This document shows positions 13,657-21,378 of a stretch of 57,314 bases of DNA, piece after piece (within the stretch, counting starts at the first letter, position 1; every line of letters starts with the position of its first letter). Position numbers and translations under genes: made by a program. Under the pieces are notes generated by a model, which worked only from the letters and a program-made list of their open reading frames with translations, had not been told where the DNA came from and did no database searches. Origin of the DNA: Dehalococcoidia bacterium (GTDB lineage Bacteria; Chloroflexota; Dehalococcoidia; Lucifugimonadales; Lucifugimonadaceae); the NCBI GenBank assembly GCA_012270805.1, contig JAAXHR010000342.1, forward strand, positions 1 through 57,314, in the 5' to 3' direction.

Positions 13657-16600
13657 CTAACTGACAACTGCGTGTCCGTTCTTCGATGCCTCTGGTAGCG
13701 CCCTCGGCTCTGGGAGGTTCGCAGCCTTCCTAGCCGATTTCACAACCGGCGCAACCGTACAGTTATGTGTTATAATACCATTCGCCTCAAATGTAAAATC
13801 TGGCGTCTGGAGATTATACACATGACCCGCAAAGCGTGTGATCGTAATGTTGACGATGCGGTCAAAGCCTACATCGCTGGTGGGAGTATCGACAATCTCA
13901 GTCGGGAATTCCATATTGGATACAAACGACTTCGCTCGACCATCGTAGAACGCGGCGTTCTCAGAACTCCTGCTGAGACTGAGAGGATTATTCGTGAACG
14001 GGCTACGGCGACTCGCCGCGCCCGAAAAGGTATTGACGAATCCGAAGTTGCCATGCTCTACGAGTCCGGCATGTCTGTTAATGCTATCGCCAAGCACTAC
14101 GGAACTAACAGGAACGTTATCGACGCTCGGCTTCGTGCCCAAGGAATAACACCCCGTGGACGCTCGGATGCCAACAAACTGCGATTGCAACACCCTGAAG
14201 TCAGAGGCAGGATCACCCGTAAGGCCCATCTTTCGCTCGGTGAGGGAGAGCTTGAACTCCGCCAACTGCTCGAAGACTCCGGTCTGTCGTTGGTTCCACA
14301 GTACATCGTCGGGGAATACAACATCGACATGGCCTCGCCGCCCATCGCCGTGGAACTGCATAACAGAGCCACGAACCCTGTGAGCCGCACCGCCTACAAG
14401 GGGCGAGAGCGACAGCGTATCGTAGACCTGACTAATCGGGGTTGGCATATCATCTACGTCTGGACGCGAAAGCGGCGTAAAGAAGTCATTACCCCTGCTG
14501 CTGTGCGCGACGTTATCTCCTTTGCTCAGTCGGCCAAGCCCAACCCATCCGGTATCGGTCAGTATCGGGTGATTCGGGGTTCCGGCGAGCTTATAGCCGC
14601 TGGATGTGGTGATCTCGACTAAATCCCCTTCGTACCATCGCCGCGTTACCGCCTCAATGCCGGATGCCCGTACAAACGTCTCCCCAGGCACGCATCGGCA
14701 ATTTATGGTGTTCTTTGCACTGCCTCCGACACCTGGGGCGTCGAGTAGTTCACCGCCGACGATGAACTTCGACTCAAACGGCACGACCTGACGATGTGCA
14801 GCAAGGTGATCGGGACGTGTTGTCCTTTCGTCCAGCGTAGCGATCCATCGCTTTTCCTCGACAACGCCCGATTGACGGTACGCTTCGAGGTGTCCTTGAT
14901 TCGCTGCCCCTAGAATCTCGGTACGTGCTATACGCTCACTTCGCACAGTATCGTTGAAAGCAAAGACATTTTCAACCCTCCGCTGCAGATCAGGTATAGA
15001 TTCCTCAGCGGCTAGACCCTGGGCCATCTCATTTACGATCATTCGGGCCGTCTCATCGTTGACCCGCCTAGCCCAAAAGTCGGTACGATCCTTCACCCAC
15101 TCGTCAATCTCCGGCGCGTCGGTGTCAATTCCACCGAGTCCGAATTCATCTGAGTGGTCCCGCCCTTCGGTAATCAGCATTGTCGCTATTAGGCGTTCAC
15201 CTGAATCCTTGAACGTCTCTAGCCAGTCGGCAGGGTGGAAAAGTGGGGAAGACGGCCCCTGACGGTGTACGGCATGTGGAATTTCACCTTCCCATACAAC
15301 TTCTGTGATTCCCTTTGGAACCATGTCGTTCAGCCTGCGAATCACATCTCTGCGTTGACGCTCGAATAGGCGGCGTTGCATTGCAGAGAATCCGGTTACA
15401 CCAGCGTCGTAGCGATCCGAGAACGCCTTAGCTACCGCGTCAAGGTCAGGCTGAGGCAGAGCCTTGTAACGACGTTCTTCGTCCTCACCGAACGCGGCCT
15501 CTGACGATTCGACCTCGATAGTAGCGTCCTCGACCGGAGTGACGACACCCTTCGCCCACCAGACATCACCCCACGCCACAGGCTCTAGGTTGCGCTTAGC
15601 GCGGACTTCGTTGATCGTCAGGACTCCAGAGTCAATATCGGCACGATCACGCTCGTATAGCTCTGTCATGGCCTCCTGGAGCGGTAGAATCTGCGATGTG
15701 TCGAACGTCACGAAGATGTCCGACCGTCCTCGACCGCCAGAGACTAGCGGGATGAATAGTTCGTTGATTTCCTCAGATATGAACGACCATTCCGGCTCGA
15801 TAGTACCGGTGTAGAACCATACCCGTGATTCCTTCAGGTTGTTGAACGTAGATTGCACCATCGACATCATGAGCGGGACTGGTACGCCCCACACACGGGC
15901 CGCGTCCTCTACCGTCCATTCGAGTGTCTTCAGGAATTCCATGTCCCGCTGTGTCAGACCGATGTTCTTCGGTTCTCCAGCGGTCCCGTCCCACAACATC
16001 GGCTTATGAGCGTTCACAGCACCGCCATGACGCTTATCTAATCGCTTGTAGAATTCCTTTGCCTGTTCATCTGACAAGGCGTGATTCGTAACGAAGACCA
16101 GCGTCGAGGGCATAGCCCCGTTAACGAAGAACCGGTTATTGTACATCGTCGCGTTGCGACCCATGTCCAGCGTTGCCCTTGCCGGTGCGACCGGTGACAG
16201 ACCGGCTAGTTCCGACAGAGGATTGAATCGACGGAACCACACAACCTCATCTGTCGTCAGAGAAACTTTCATCGTTCCGGCATGGTACTCGTATCCAACG
16301 ATGTAATCGGAGTTCTGGAAGTCTTGTACATCGTTGACCTTCCCTCCGATTATCTTCACACGGTCGGGACGGAGCGGCCATATTGTCTTCGGGATGCCAG
16401 TAAGCGATCCCTCACGGTCGAGAAACCAAAATGCTGATCCGTAGAGACACAGATACGTTTCAAGTGACTCCAGTAGATCACCGGCAGACCAGAACGGATT
16501 AACGCGATTGAGTAGTTCTTGAACGGGATGATTGTCTTCGACGGGTTCGGGATCGCCATCGGTGCGACGACGCATCACCTGAAGCGGAGCGGAGCGAACG

Positions 16601-16875
16601 GCCTGGGCGCGGAGGTAGATAGCTCGATATGCCGGTACGGACTGTGCATACTGACGACCGTAGACTTCCGGTGCCCAGGAACGGGAGTCTTCATCAACAC
16701 CGGTAGTACGTGCCCGAACAATATCTTCGAGCGTCGCCTTTTGATTGGACTCCGTTAGCGGCTGATAGGTGCCGTCAGCGTTGACAACAACCCACTGGCC
16801 GTTGACATCATCCGGTATCTGTGGCGTTGATGTCTTGGCCCACTGGAGCGGGTTGATCCACTTCTGCCAGTCCAT
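13657..16875 (-). CDS. Portal-MuF fusion protein interrupted by an intein
   Basis: 1072 residues as translated, about 761 after splicing. Residues ~50-440 are an HK97-type portal (TINEVRAKRNLEPV is a family landmark). Residues ~600-727 are a MuF head-morphogenesis domain with RTEILGAANQGHLEAY and RTTRPDHLAAH. The conserved NCRC signature is split as NCR, then an intein (728-1038), then CTVAPVV, so splicing restores NCRCTVAPVV. The portal forms the DNA-entry ring; MuF domains act in head assembly or are packaged. Only 34 residues follow the intein. It overlaps the upstream gene by about 68 bases. Confidence 0.92.
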   Translation of the reverse strand: MDWQKWINPLQWAKTSTPQIPDDVNGQWVVVNADGTYQPLTESNQKATLEDIVRARTTGVDEDSRSWAPEVYGRQYAQSVPAYRAIYLRAQAVRSAPLQVMRRRTDGDPEPVEDNHPVQELLNRVNPFWSAGDLLESLETYLCLYGSAFWFLDREGSLTGIPKTIWPLRPDRVKIIGGKVNDVQDFQNSDYIVGYEYHAGTMKVSLTTDEVVWFRRFNPLSELAGLSPVAPARATLDMGRNATMYNNRFFVNGAMPSTLVFVTNHALSDEQAKEFYKRLDKRHGGAVNAHKPMLWDGTAGEPKNIGLTQRDMEFLKTLEWTVEDAARVWGVPVPLMMSMVQSTFNNLKESRVWFYTGTIEPEWSFISEEINELFIPLVSGGRGRSDIFVTFDTSQILPLQEAMTELYERDRADIDSGVLTINEVRAKRNLEPVAWGDVWWAKGVVTPVEDATIEVESSEAAFGEDEERRYKALPQPDLDAVAKAFSDRYDAGVTGFSAMQRRLFERQRRDVIRRLNDMVPKGITEVVWEGEIPHAVHRQGPSSPLFHPADWLETFKDSGERLIATMLITEGRDHSDEFGLGGIDTDAPEIDEWVKDRTDFWARRVNDETARMIVNEMAQGLAAEESIPDLQRRVENVFAFNDTVRSERIARTEILGAANQGHLEAYRQSGVVEEKRWIATLDERTTRPDHLAAHRQVVPFESKFIVGGELLDAPGVGGSAKNTINCRCVPGETFVRASGIEAVTRRWYEGDLVEITTSSGYKLAGTPNHPILTDTGWVGLGRLSKGDNVAHSSRGNDFFTPLSRPDVDDMPTPISQVYDTLSLSPLVGGAAHRVRGSVMQFHGDGRRGHVDVVFPDDVLWNQRQTGVFEQLAEFKLSLTERKMGLTGDPASDFRVLQSQFVGIRASTGCYSLGTKPSVDNVPVSSVVLGDSINRHAGLVEHGNFGFVNTFSGAASRRSPFTNNPLSLSRSSENAAFYDGRAKSFVSNMEFPTEIVDTPTSDVGFDRIVNITITRFAGHVYNLQTPDFTFEANGIITHNCTVAPVVKSARKAANLPEPRALPEASKNGHAVVS
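13765..13776 (+). promoter_or_regulatory. Extended -10 promoter for the antisense endonuclease
   Basis: On the plus strand, TGTTATAAT (13768-13776) is an extended -10 element with a perfect TATAAT; no good -35 is seen. It is the complement of the codons for the intein's terminal Gly-Ile-Ile-Thr-His residues. Transcription would start at about 13783, leaving a 40-base leader with GGAG before the ATG at 13822. The same TGTTATAAT heads the small terminase operon. Confidence 0.5.
13822..14622 (+). CDS. Antisense homing endonuclease, EDxHD/Vsr-like
   Basis: 266 residues from the ATG at 13822 (GGAG nine bases upstream); the frame is open back to 13765. Two helix-turn-helix units (about residues 16-41 and 73-101, e.g. 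SVNAIAKHYGTNRNVIDARL) probably bind DNA. The C-terminal nuclease core has GEGELELRQLLE (140-151), the Asp of YNIDMA (169) and AVELHN (177-181), the pattern of EDxHD/very-short-patch-repair-like homing enzymes. It lies wholly inside the intein on the opposite strand, codon-aligned, covering intein residues ~25-291. It presumably cleaves intein-free portal genes. Confidence 0.85.
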   Translation: MTRKACDRNVDDAVKAYIAGGSIDNLSREFHIGYKRLRSTIVERGVLRTPAETERIIRERATATRRARKGIDESEVAMLYESGMSVNAIAKHYGTNRNVIDARLRAQGITPRGRSDANKLRLQHPEVRGRITRKAHLSLGEGELELRQLLEDSGLSLVPQYIVGEYNIDMASPPIAVELHNRATNPVSRTAYKGRERQRIVDLTNRGWHIIYVWTRKRRKEVITPAAVRDVISFAQSAKPNPSGIGQYRVIRGSGELIAAGCGDLD

Positions 16876-17248
16876 TGTACGGTTCCTCCGCAGGCGGGTC
16901 TATTAGCTCATTCCAGAACGCCGCCCACTGTTCGCGGGTTATGTTGGACGATTCGAGAAGACCATCATCTATAGTTACAACAACATCGTTGTCCTGCTGG
17001 AATGATAACAGGGATCGGTATAGCGCGAACGTTATCATCTTCAGGTTCGTCATTGTCAGCCGAACGTTAACCTGGGGAACGTCCTGTTGAGTGTCGAAGT
17101 CGTGGGCTGCGAACATGATAGCCGAGCCGTACATATGCAGCGTTATCCTGAACGAATCGGAGAATACGTCAGTCGGAGTAACCGGTTGGCCTGGGGTTAC
17201 TCCGCTTGGCGGAAAAGCTGCGGGGAACGGTGTCGTGTTCTGATTCAT
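16808..17248 (-). CDS. Hypothetical head-region protein
   Basis: 146 residues from the ATG at 17248, preceded by AGAAAGGAA; the frame is open further upstream without ribosome-site support. A proline-rich N-terminus is followed by a soluble acidic domain (QQDNDVVVTIDDGLLESS). Its end overlaps the portal start by about 68 bases. Located between terminase and portal, it may be a small head or terminase accessory protein; no family recognised. Confidence 0.65.
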   Translation of the reverse strand: MNQNTTPFPAAFPPSGVTPGQPVTPTDVFSDSFRITLHMYGSAIMFAAHDFDTQQDVPQVNVRLTMTNLKMITFALYRSLLSFQQDNDVVVTIDDGLLESSNITREQWAAFWNELIDPPAEEPYNGLAEVDQPAPVGQDINATDTG

Positions 17249-17408
17249 TAGATTCCTTTCTGCTGAACAACTTTTCTCTATCCCAATTTGGGCTTTTACA
17301 TGCGGGGCATACCCTTGGAGTACCCCTACCTCGGCGCGGTAGCCACTCATGACCACAACGACACCGACAACCCTCTAGTTTCACTTTACCGATTGGCAAC
17401 TTAGCCAA
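17169..17408 (-). CDS. Zinc-ribbon protein
   Basis: 79 residues with CRCGHEWLPR near residue 16 and CPACKSPNWD near residue 34, a classic four-cysteine ribbon common in phage packaging regions. The C-terminal 26 residues overlap the next gene, and the start overlaps the end of the large terminase gene. Probably nucleic-acid binding. Confidence 0.7.
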   Translation of the reverse strand: MAKLPIGKVKLEGCRCRCGHEWLPRRGRGTPRVCPACKSPNWDREKLFSRKESNESEHDTVPRSFSAKRSNPRPTGYSD

Positions 17409-18711
17409 CGTGTAACGGTACTCCGGTTCCTACGCCCGATAATACACCAAACGCACCGGACAGTGCATCAACCTGATCGTCGTGAACACCATCTTCGGGG
17501 AAAGCGTCGATTTCGTCAAAGAAGTCACCGACCCACGGCCCGTTGACAATGAGAATGTTGCCTGCGTGGGCCGTCGAAGACACTGGTCGCGCACGGTCTA
17601 CCTTGTTCTTCGTTGAGGGAATCCCGTCGAAGTTATACCCGTCGAAAACCGTTCGACGGAAGTGGTCTATCGTTATTTTCCCACTGGCCCCAGGCTCTTG
17701 TTCCATACGCTGCGAGACGTACAGACCATCGATTCTAGCCTGATTCTTCATGCGGATGTCCATATCACCAGGATTCATCTGAAAGCGGTCGATATGGCCG
17801 ATATAATACGTACCGCTGTCGTCTCTGCCAACTAGACAACCCACCGTCCAGTCAGGCTCTACCCCAGTTTTAGGCTCGGTAGCAGCCAAGTCCCAGAAGC
17901 GAACCCACCTGATCTGTCGCCCTTGTGGAAGTTCATCAACTACCCTGAACCACTCACGGCGCAGAAGTCCTCCTGCTGAACGTACTTCCCAATCGCCGTT
18001 AAGAAGCTGTGCCCTAGTGATCGGGTCAAGCTCCATGAGCGATGCTGTGTATTCCTCACGGTCGAGATACGGATTATCGACAAGACGGGCAGGAATAAAT
18101 ACCCGCCCATTCTGTTGACCCTCATCTATCATCCGGCGTTTGACCCATTCATGGCCGACACCACCTGGATTCGATGCCGACCGCATACGGAGAGGAACGT
18201 TAATATCAGTAGTCCGTCTTAACCGAGAGAACAGATAACGGTAATCCTGTTCATTGAATTGGGTGAGTTCATCCCACCCCACGAAACTCCACGCAGCGCC
18301 CTGATATCTGTACTTATGAAGTGCAGAATCAAGATACCCAAAGGATAACGTCGCACCTGAAGGGAAAGTCCATCGTTTGTGCATCTCTGACCAGTGGGCA
18401 TCGGTCGAAGCTAACCAGTCCTTAGACCTGTCCATCAACGCACCTTCAAGGGCTAGGTCTTGATAAGTACGTCGGAAAAGAATCGCATGATAGCCAGGGG
18501 TTTCGACGTATTGCAGAGCCGCCATAAGCAATGCGTCCGACTTCCCTCCACCTCCGCTCCCGCCGAAAAAAGCCTCTCGGCATCCGAGCAATAGAAACGC
18601 TAGTTGCTTCGGGGTAGGTCTATGCGGAATATAGTCCGACCACGGAAGCTCGAAACCACCGCCATCGGTCTTCCATGACCAGATTAGAGGGTTATCGGTT
18701 ACTGTCGTCAT
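17401..18711 (-). CDS. terL: Terminase large subunit
   Basis: 436 residues. The N-terminal ATPase has Walker A GGSGGGGKSDA (about 50-60) and Walker B FVGWDEL. The C-terminal RNase H-fold nuclease has RFWDLAATEP and the closing HDDQVDALSGAF. It drives DNA packaging through the portal and cuts the concatemer. It overlaps the genes on both sides and lies downstream of the small terminase operon start. Confidence 0.95.
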   Translation of the reverse strand: MTTVTDNPLIWSWKTDGGGFELPWSDYIPHRPTPKQLAFLLLGCREAFFGGSGGGGKSDALLMAALQYVETPGYHAILFRRTYQDLALEGALMDRSKDWLASTDAHWSEMHKRWTFPSGATLSFGYLDSALHKYRYQGAAWSFVGWDELTQFNEQDYRYLFSRLRRTTDINVPLRMRSASNPGGVGHEWVKRRMIDEGQQNGRVFIPARLVDNPYLDREEYTASLMELDPITRAQLLNGDWEVRSAGGLLRREWFRVVDELPQGRQIRWVRFWDLAATEPKTGVEPDWTVGCLVGRDDSGTYYIGHIDRFQMNPGDMDIRMKNQARIDGLYVSQRMEQEPGASGKITIDHFRRTVFDGYNFDGIPSTKNKVDRARPVSSTAHAGNILIVNGPWVGDFFDEIDAFPEDGVHDDQVDALSGAFGVLSGVGTGVPLHVG

Positions 18712-18929
18712 AAAGCAAATATAGGATACTTATCACGTCCATAGTGTCGAGCGAACATAAGCCGACCCTTAGCGTGATCGTTACAGATAACTAGGACACC
18801 ATTCGCTTTTCGTGAAGGACAGACCCATGCTGCATTACCGTCACAGCGATATTTTGGTAGGCTTCGGATTTTCCATTCACACTTCGACGGCCACCACGTT
18901 TCGACAATAACTTTCGAATCCCACATCAC
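18708..18929 (-). CDS. Small cysteine-containing protein
   Basis: 73 residues; cysteines in CEWKIRS, YRCDGN, WVCPSRK and VICNDH could form one zinc site. The ATG overlaps the methyltransferase stop and the stop overlaps the terminase start. Function unknown. Confidence 0.6.
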   Translation of the reverse strand: MMWDSKVIVETWWPSKCEWKIRSLPKYRCDGNAAWVCPSRKANGVLVICNDHAKGRLMFARHYGRDKYPIFAL

Positions 18930-19774
18930 AGCGCCATCACCATCTGAGACATTCTGTTCGCGGCGATTTCACAATACTTTTCTTCAATTTCAATACCGAT
19001 AGCTTTTCGTCCCAGGTCTTTCGCTGCACGAAGCACTGTACCGGAACCGGCTAGTGGGTCAAGAACCGTATCGCCTTTTTTACTCCACGTCGCTATGTGG
19101 TCTGCCGCCATTTTGTACGGCATACGGGCGGGATGGTCGGGATCACCACGACGATAAGGATTAGAAATATACCACCAGTTATACCGAAGCCCATATTCCG
19201 GTATTATCGCACCTTGGCGAGATTTCAAAGACATGGAACCATCTCGGTTTCTATCCGTACTATGTATGTCACTCCCCGCACTCACATTCTGTCGATCTTT
19301 CAATCCATTGAAGACATTCGGCTTCCCCTTACTGAAAACAAACATGTATTCAAAAGCCGGAAGGTAACGGTTAGCGTCGGGGAACGTGACTCCCGTCTTC
19401 ATGTAGATCATCGTATCGTGCAAATACATTCGACATTCGTCCATCATGTACAACGCTTGCCTGAACGACGTGCCGGTTTCCGATCCGTTGATCGTCTGAT
19501 CAGCTACGTTCCATACTACGACGCCACCCTTCGCTGTCACTTCTGATAATCCTCGCATCGTCTTACGCCAATCGAATTCATATCCCTCGTAAGTACGGAT
19601 GTCGTCATATGGCGGTGATGTTACAGTCAGATGAATGTCAGATAACGACGGCAGTACGTCAAGACAGTCAGCATGATAGATCGTTACGGCTTCGTCCTCA
19701 TAATATGGCTTAATCACGTTTCCCCCTCCGTTGTGTGTCATTTCAAACTGTTCTATAGAACGACTGTAAATCAC
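18926..19774 (-). CDS. Orphan DNA methyltransferase (beta class)
   Basis: 282 residues. The catalytic motif TSPPYDD (motif IV) comes near residue 53, before the cofactor motif DPLAGSGTVLRAAKDLG near 250, the beta-class order. TSPPY is typical of N4-cytosine or N6-adenine methylases. No restriction enzyme gene is nearby, so protection of phage DNA from host restriction is the likely purpose. An internal ATG at 19741 is an alternative start. Confidence 0.88.
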   Translation of the reverse strand: MIYSRSIEQFEMTHNGGGNVIKPYYEDEAVTIYHADCLDVLPSLSDIHLTVTSPPYDDIRTYEGYEFDWRKTMRGLSEVTAKGGVVVWNVADQTINGSETGTSFRQALYMMDECRMYLHDTMIYMKTGVTFPDANRYLPAFEYMFVFSKGKPNVFNGLKDRQNVSAGSDIHSTDRNRDGSMSLKSRQGAIIPEYGLRYNWWYISNPYRRGDPDHPARMPYKMAADHIATWSKKGDTVLDPLAGSGTVLRAAKDLGRKAIGIEIEEKYCEIAANRMSQMVMAL

Positions 19775-19984
19775 TCAACCTTGACGATATGACGGTGAAA
19801 AATACTCAGATGTTGTCTCACCGTAACCTAGTAGCCAGCTAGCCGGTATCTCCACAACACCTATTTTCGTCCACGACCGATACCAGCGCCGACCGCACTC
19901 ATTACAAGTAACCTCCGAATAGTGTGATGCGCGTGTCCGTACACTTCGGCTGCGATTGTGGGCACAGAGATAGCGTTTCGGCAT
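19775..19984 (-). CDS. Small zinc-binding protein
   Basis: 69 residues with CAHNRSR at the N-terminus and CNECGRRWYRSW near residue 27. The CNECGRRW segment resembles half of a zinc ribbon with the other ligands at Cys7/His9. Its ATG overlaps the upstream mini-gene's stop (TAATG). Confidence 0.6.
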   Translation of the reverse strand: MPKRYLCAHNRSRSVRTRASHYSEVTCNECGRRWYRSWTKIGVVEIPASWLLGYGETTSEYFSPSYRQG

Positions 19985-20112
19985 TAGTTCACAATATCAG
20001 CGACCAGCATGTACCACGCAAATCCCAAGATGCTAAACCCTGCGATCATCCATGAGAAGAACCATATCACCGCTAGCCACTGTCCGAGTGTCATTTTACG
20101 GAGTTCATTCAT
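19984..20112 (-). CDS. 42-residue membrane protein
   Basis: Found in the gap after the small terminase. The ATG at 20112 lies just inside the terminase end, and the TAA overlaps the next ATG. The product MNELRKMTLGQWLAVIWFFS continues with a second hydrophobic run (SILGFAWYMLV), giving one long or two short membrane helices. Confidence 0.6.
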   Translation of the reverse strand: MNELRKMTLGQWLAVIWFFSWMIAGFSILGFAWYMLVADIVN

Positions 20113-20695
20113 TTTTGGGCTTAGACCCCTCTTCAGATTCGTCCATAGAGGCGTCTAGCAGCGCCGTAGAGCCGTTTTCTGGCGTCGGGAGTACATTACT
20201 ACCGGCCAGCACCTTAAACGCCTCTGTCACGTCCTCTGACGTTATCGTTAGGTTTTTAGGTTCCTCATTACGGACTTCAACCTTTACCTCGGCCTTCTGA
20301 TCGACGTTCTGTTGATTCACCTGTTGGGTGTAGTGAACGTTCGGCTGACGTGGGACGATCCCGTTGATAACGTCGATGCGGTTGAGAACCTTCATGACGT
20401 TTTGGAACGCGCGTTCTCGGAGTTCAACTGGACAGTACGGATTCGTAGCAACATCCCACCATGTCAGCATAAGTTTTCCGTAACGTTCCATCTGAAGCGC
20501 CCGAACCTCTAAGACTCCAGCGGCGTTGGACTTCGCCATCTCGCCGAGGTATCGGGATACATCGTTCTGAACTACCGACCGGCTTACGCCGAGCTTTTCA
20601 GCAATAGCGTTTTCAGTCATGCCGGAGATTTTCAACTCCATGACTTCAGCGCGGCGCTTCTTCAGTGCTAGGGTTCGTCCGTTTTGTCTAGGCAT
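20105..20695 (-). CDS. terS: Terminase small subunit
   Basis: 196 residues. The N-terminal helix-turn-helix (SGMTENAIAEKLGVSRSVVQNDVSRYL, about residues 24-50) is typical of small terminase DNA-recognition domains. The middle is helical and the C-terminus acidic and disordered. It is the first gene of the leftward packaging operon, next to the large terminase, and should recognise the packaging site. An extended -10 promoter lies 15-20 bases upstream. Confidence 0.8.
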   Translation of the reverse strand: MPRQNGRTLALKKRRAEVMELKISGMTENAIAEKLGVSRSVVQNDVSRYLGEMAKSNAAGVLEVRALQMERYGKLMLTWWDVATNPYCPVELRERAFQNVMKVLNRIDVINGIVPRQPNVHYTQQVNQQNVDQKAEVKVEVRNEEPKNLTITSEDVTEAFKVLAGSNVLPTPENGSTALLDASMDESEEGSKPKNE

Positions 20696-20710
20696 ATATT
20701 ATTGCTGGCG

Positions 20711-20719
20711 ATTATAACA
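20711..20719 (-). promoter_or_regulatory. Leftward promoter for the packaging operon
   Basis: The minus strand reads TGTTATAAT, a perfect -10 with the TG extension, ending at 20711, with no convincing -35. A transcript start near 20704 would give a very short leader before the terS ATG at 20695. Confidence 0.55.
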
Positions 20720-20741
20720 TCTACGATTATCCTTCGATTTT

Positions 20742-20760
20742 GCAATACTTACAATATTGC
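20742..20760. promoter_or_regulatory. Palindromic operator candidate in the divergent control region
   Basis: GCAATA (20742-20747), seven bases, then TATTGC (20755-20760) forms a short palindrome midway between the leftward terS promoter and the rightward early promoter. This is where a repressor controlling both could bind. Only the symmetry and position support it. Confidence 0.4.
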
Positions 20761-20772
20761 ACGAAAAGGGTA

Positions 20773-20801
20773 TTGACATGTAATGGCGTAGAGTATATCT
20801 T
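20773..20801 (+). promoter_or_regulatory. Rightward early promoter
   Basis: A perfect TTGACA (20773-20778) is followed after 17 bases by TATCTT, or after 15 bases by TATATC. It faces the early gene block, opposite the terS promoter. A ribosome-site-like AGAAAGGAAC follows at 20810, but no long ORF starts there. Confidence 0.6.
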
Positions 20802-20814
20802 TGATGTACAGAAA

Positions 20815-21064
20815 GGAACAAACACACACGACGGAGGGGCACGAACGGCAGAGACGAACAGATTCCAGCTAAAGGGGCTGAGTAGACCGAACCTCAAGAG
20901 GGCGGCTGAAGCGAAAGCGAGAGTAGGCCGGATGCGGGGAACTAGAGTGGGTAGCTAGTAACAAAAACATGGAGGGACACACAACACTAGATTGACCTTC
21001 CATGTAGCGCGACCGATCAGTTATTGCAAAAACGCAACAACTCAACACACACACGACGGATGGA
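20815..21064 (+). other. Untranslated early leader
   Basis: About 250 bases between the early promoter and the first gene, with no supported ORF. It contains two copies of the recurrent leader ACACACGACGGA (20821-20838 and 21048-21060) and the left arm of a 26-bp inverted repeat (20990-21015). It is purine-rich in the middle. It may be a small RNA or long leader. Confidence 0.4.
20990..21015 (+). repeat. Inverted repeat arm, left
   Basis: 26 bases matching the complement of 21324-21349 with two mismatches; the inner 16 (CCATGTAGCGCGACCG) are exact. The pair flanks the gene 21065-21316. It could fold as a long stem in the transcript or mark a moved cassette. Confidence 0.6.
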
Positions 21065-21316
21065 ATGACAATGGCACTAGCATTTGTATTTGGTGGCCCG
21101 ATCCAGACCGTAGGCGACCTTATGGACGCCGTCACAGAAGCGAAAGAGATCGTCGCAACAGTCAACATCGGCGATCACTATATCTCAGTTCCGGTCACGA
21201 AGAAGTCCATTCGAGATGCATATAAAGATGACAGCGACCCCGACGGGTGGCTTGACGAACAAGGGAGATATGAGCCTCAGTTTGACCATGACACCAAAAC
21301 CCTTTATCTCGGCTAA
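21065..21316 (+). CDS. Hypothetical early protein
   Basis: 83 residues (81 if the second ATG at 21071 is used). Starts MALAFVFGGPIQTVGDLMDA and ends in an acidic stretch. Unrecognised. It is the first gene after the early promoter and is bracketed by 26-bp inverted repeats. Confidence 0.6.
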   Translation: MTMALAFVFGGPIQTVGDLMDAVTEAKEIVATVNIGDHYISVPVTKKSIRDAYKDDSDPDGWLDEQGRYEPQFDHDTKTLYLG

Positions 21317-21323
21317 ACTGCAC

Positions 21324-21349
21324 CGGTCGCGCTACATGGGCGGTCAATC
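21324..21349 (-). repeat. Inverted repeat arm, right
   Basis: The partner of 20990-21015. It begins eight bases after the stop codon of the enclosed gene, so in RNA it could act as part of a stem closing the whole gene, or as a 3' protective element. Confidence 0.6.
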
Positions 21350-21378
21350 GCCTAAATACACAACGGAGGGCTACCCAT

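Larger units (their letters stand above)
13762..14694 (-). mobile_element. Intein in the MuF domain
   Basis: 311 codons in frame with the host gene. It begins CVPGETFVRA (block A, nucleophile Cys1), has TPNHPIL at residues 39-45 (block B, TxxH), and ends HVYNLQTPDFTFEANG then IITHN before Cys+1 (blocks F and G, His-Asn). All residues needed for splicing are present. The middle has no sense-strand LAGLIDADG or HNH endonuclease; it is instead the complement of an endonuclease gene read on the plus strand (13822-14622). Confidence 0.93.

Noticed and set aside
15539..15814. Plus-strand ORFs across the portal gene outside the intein
   Set aside because: They are ordinary complement frames of the portal gene, with low-complexity Ser/Arg-rich translations and no domain, unlike the endonuclease frame inside the intein.
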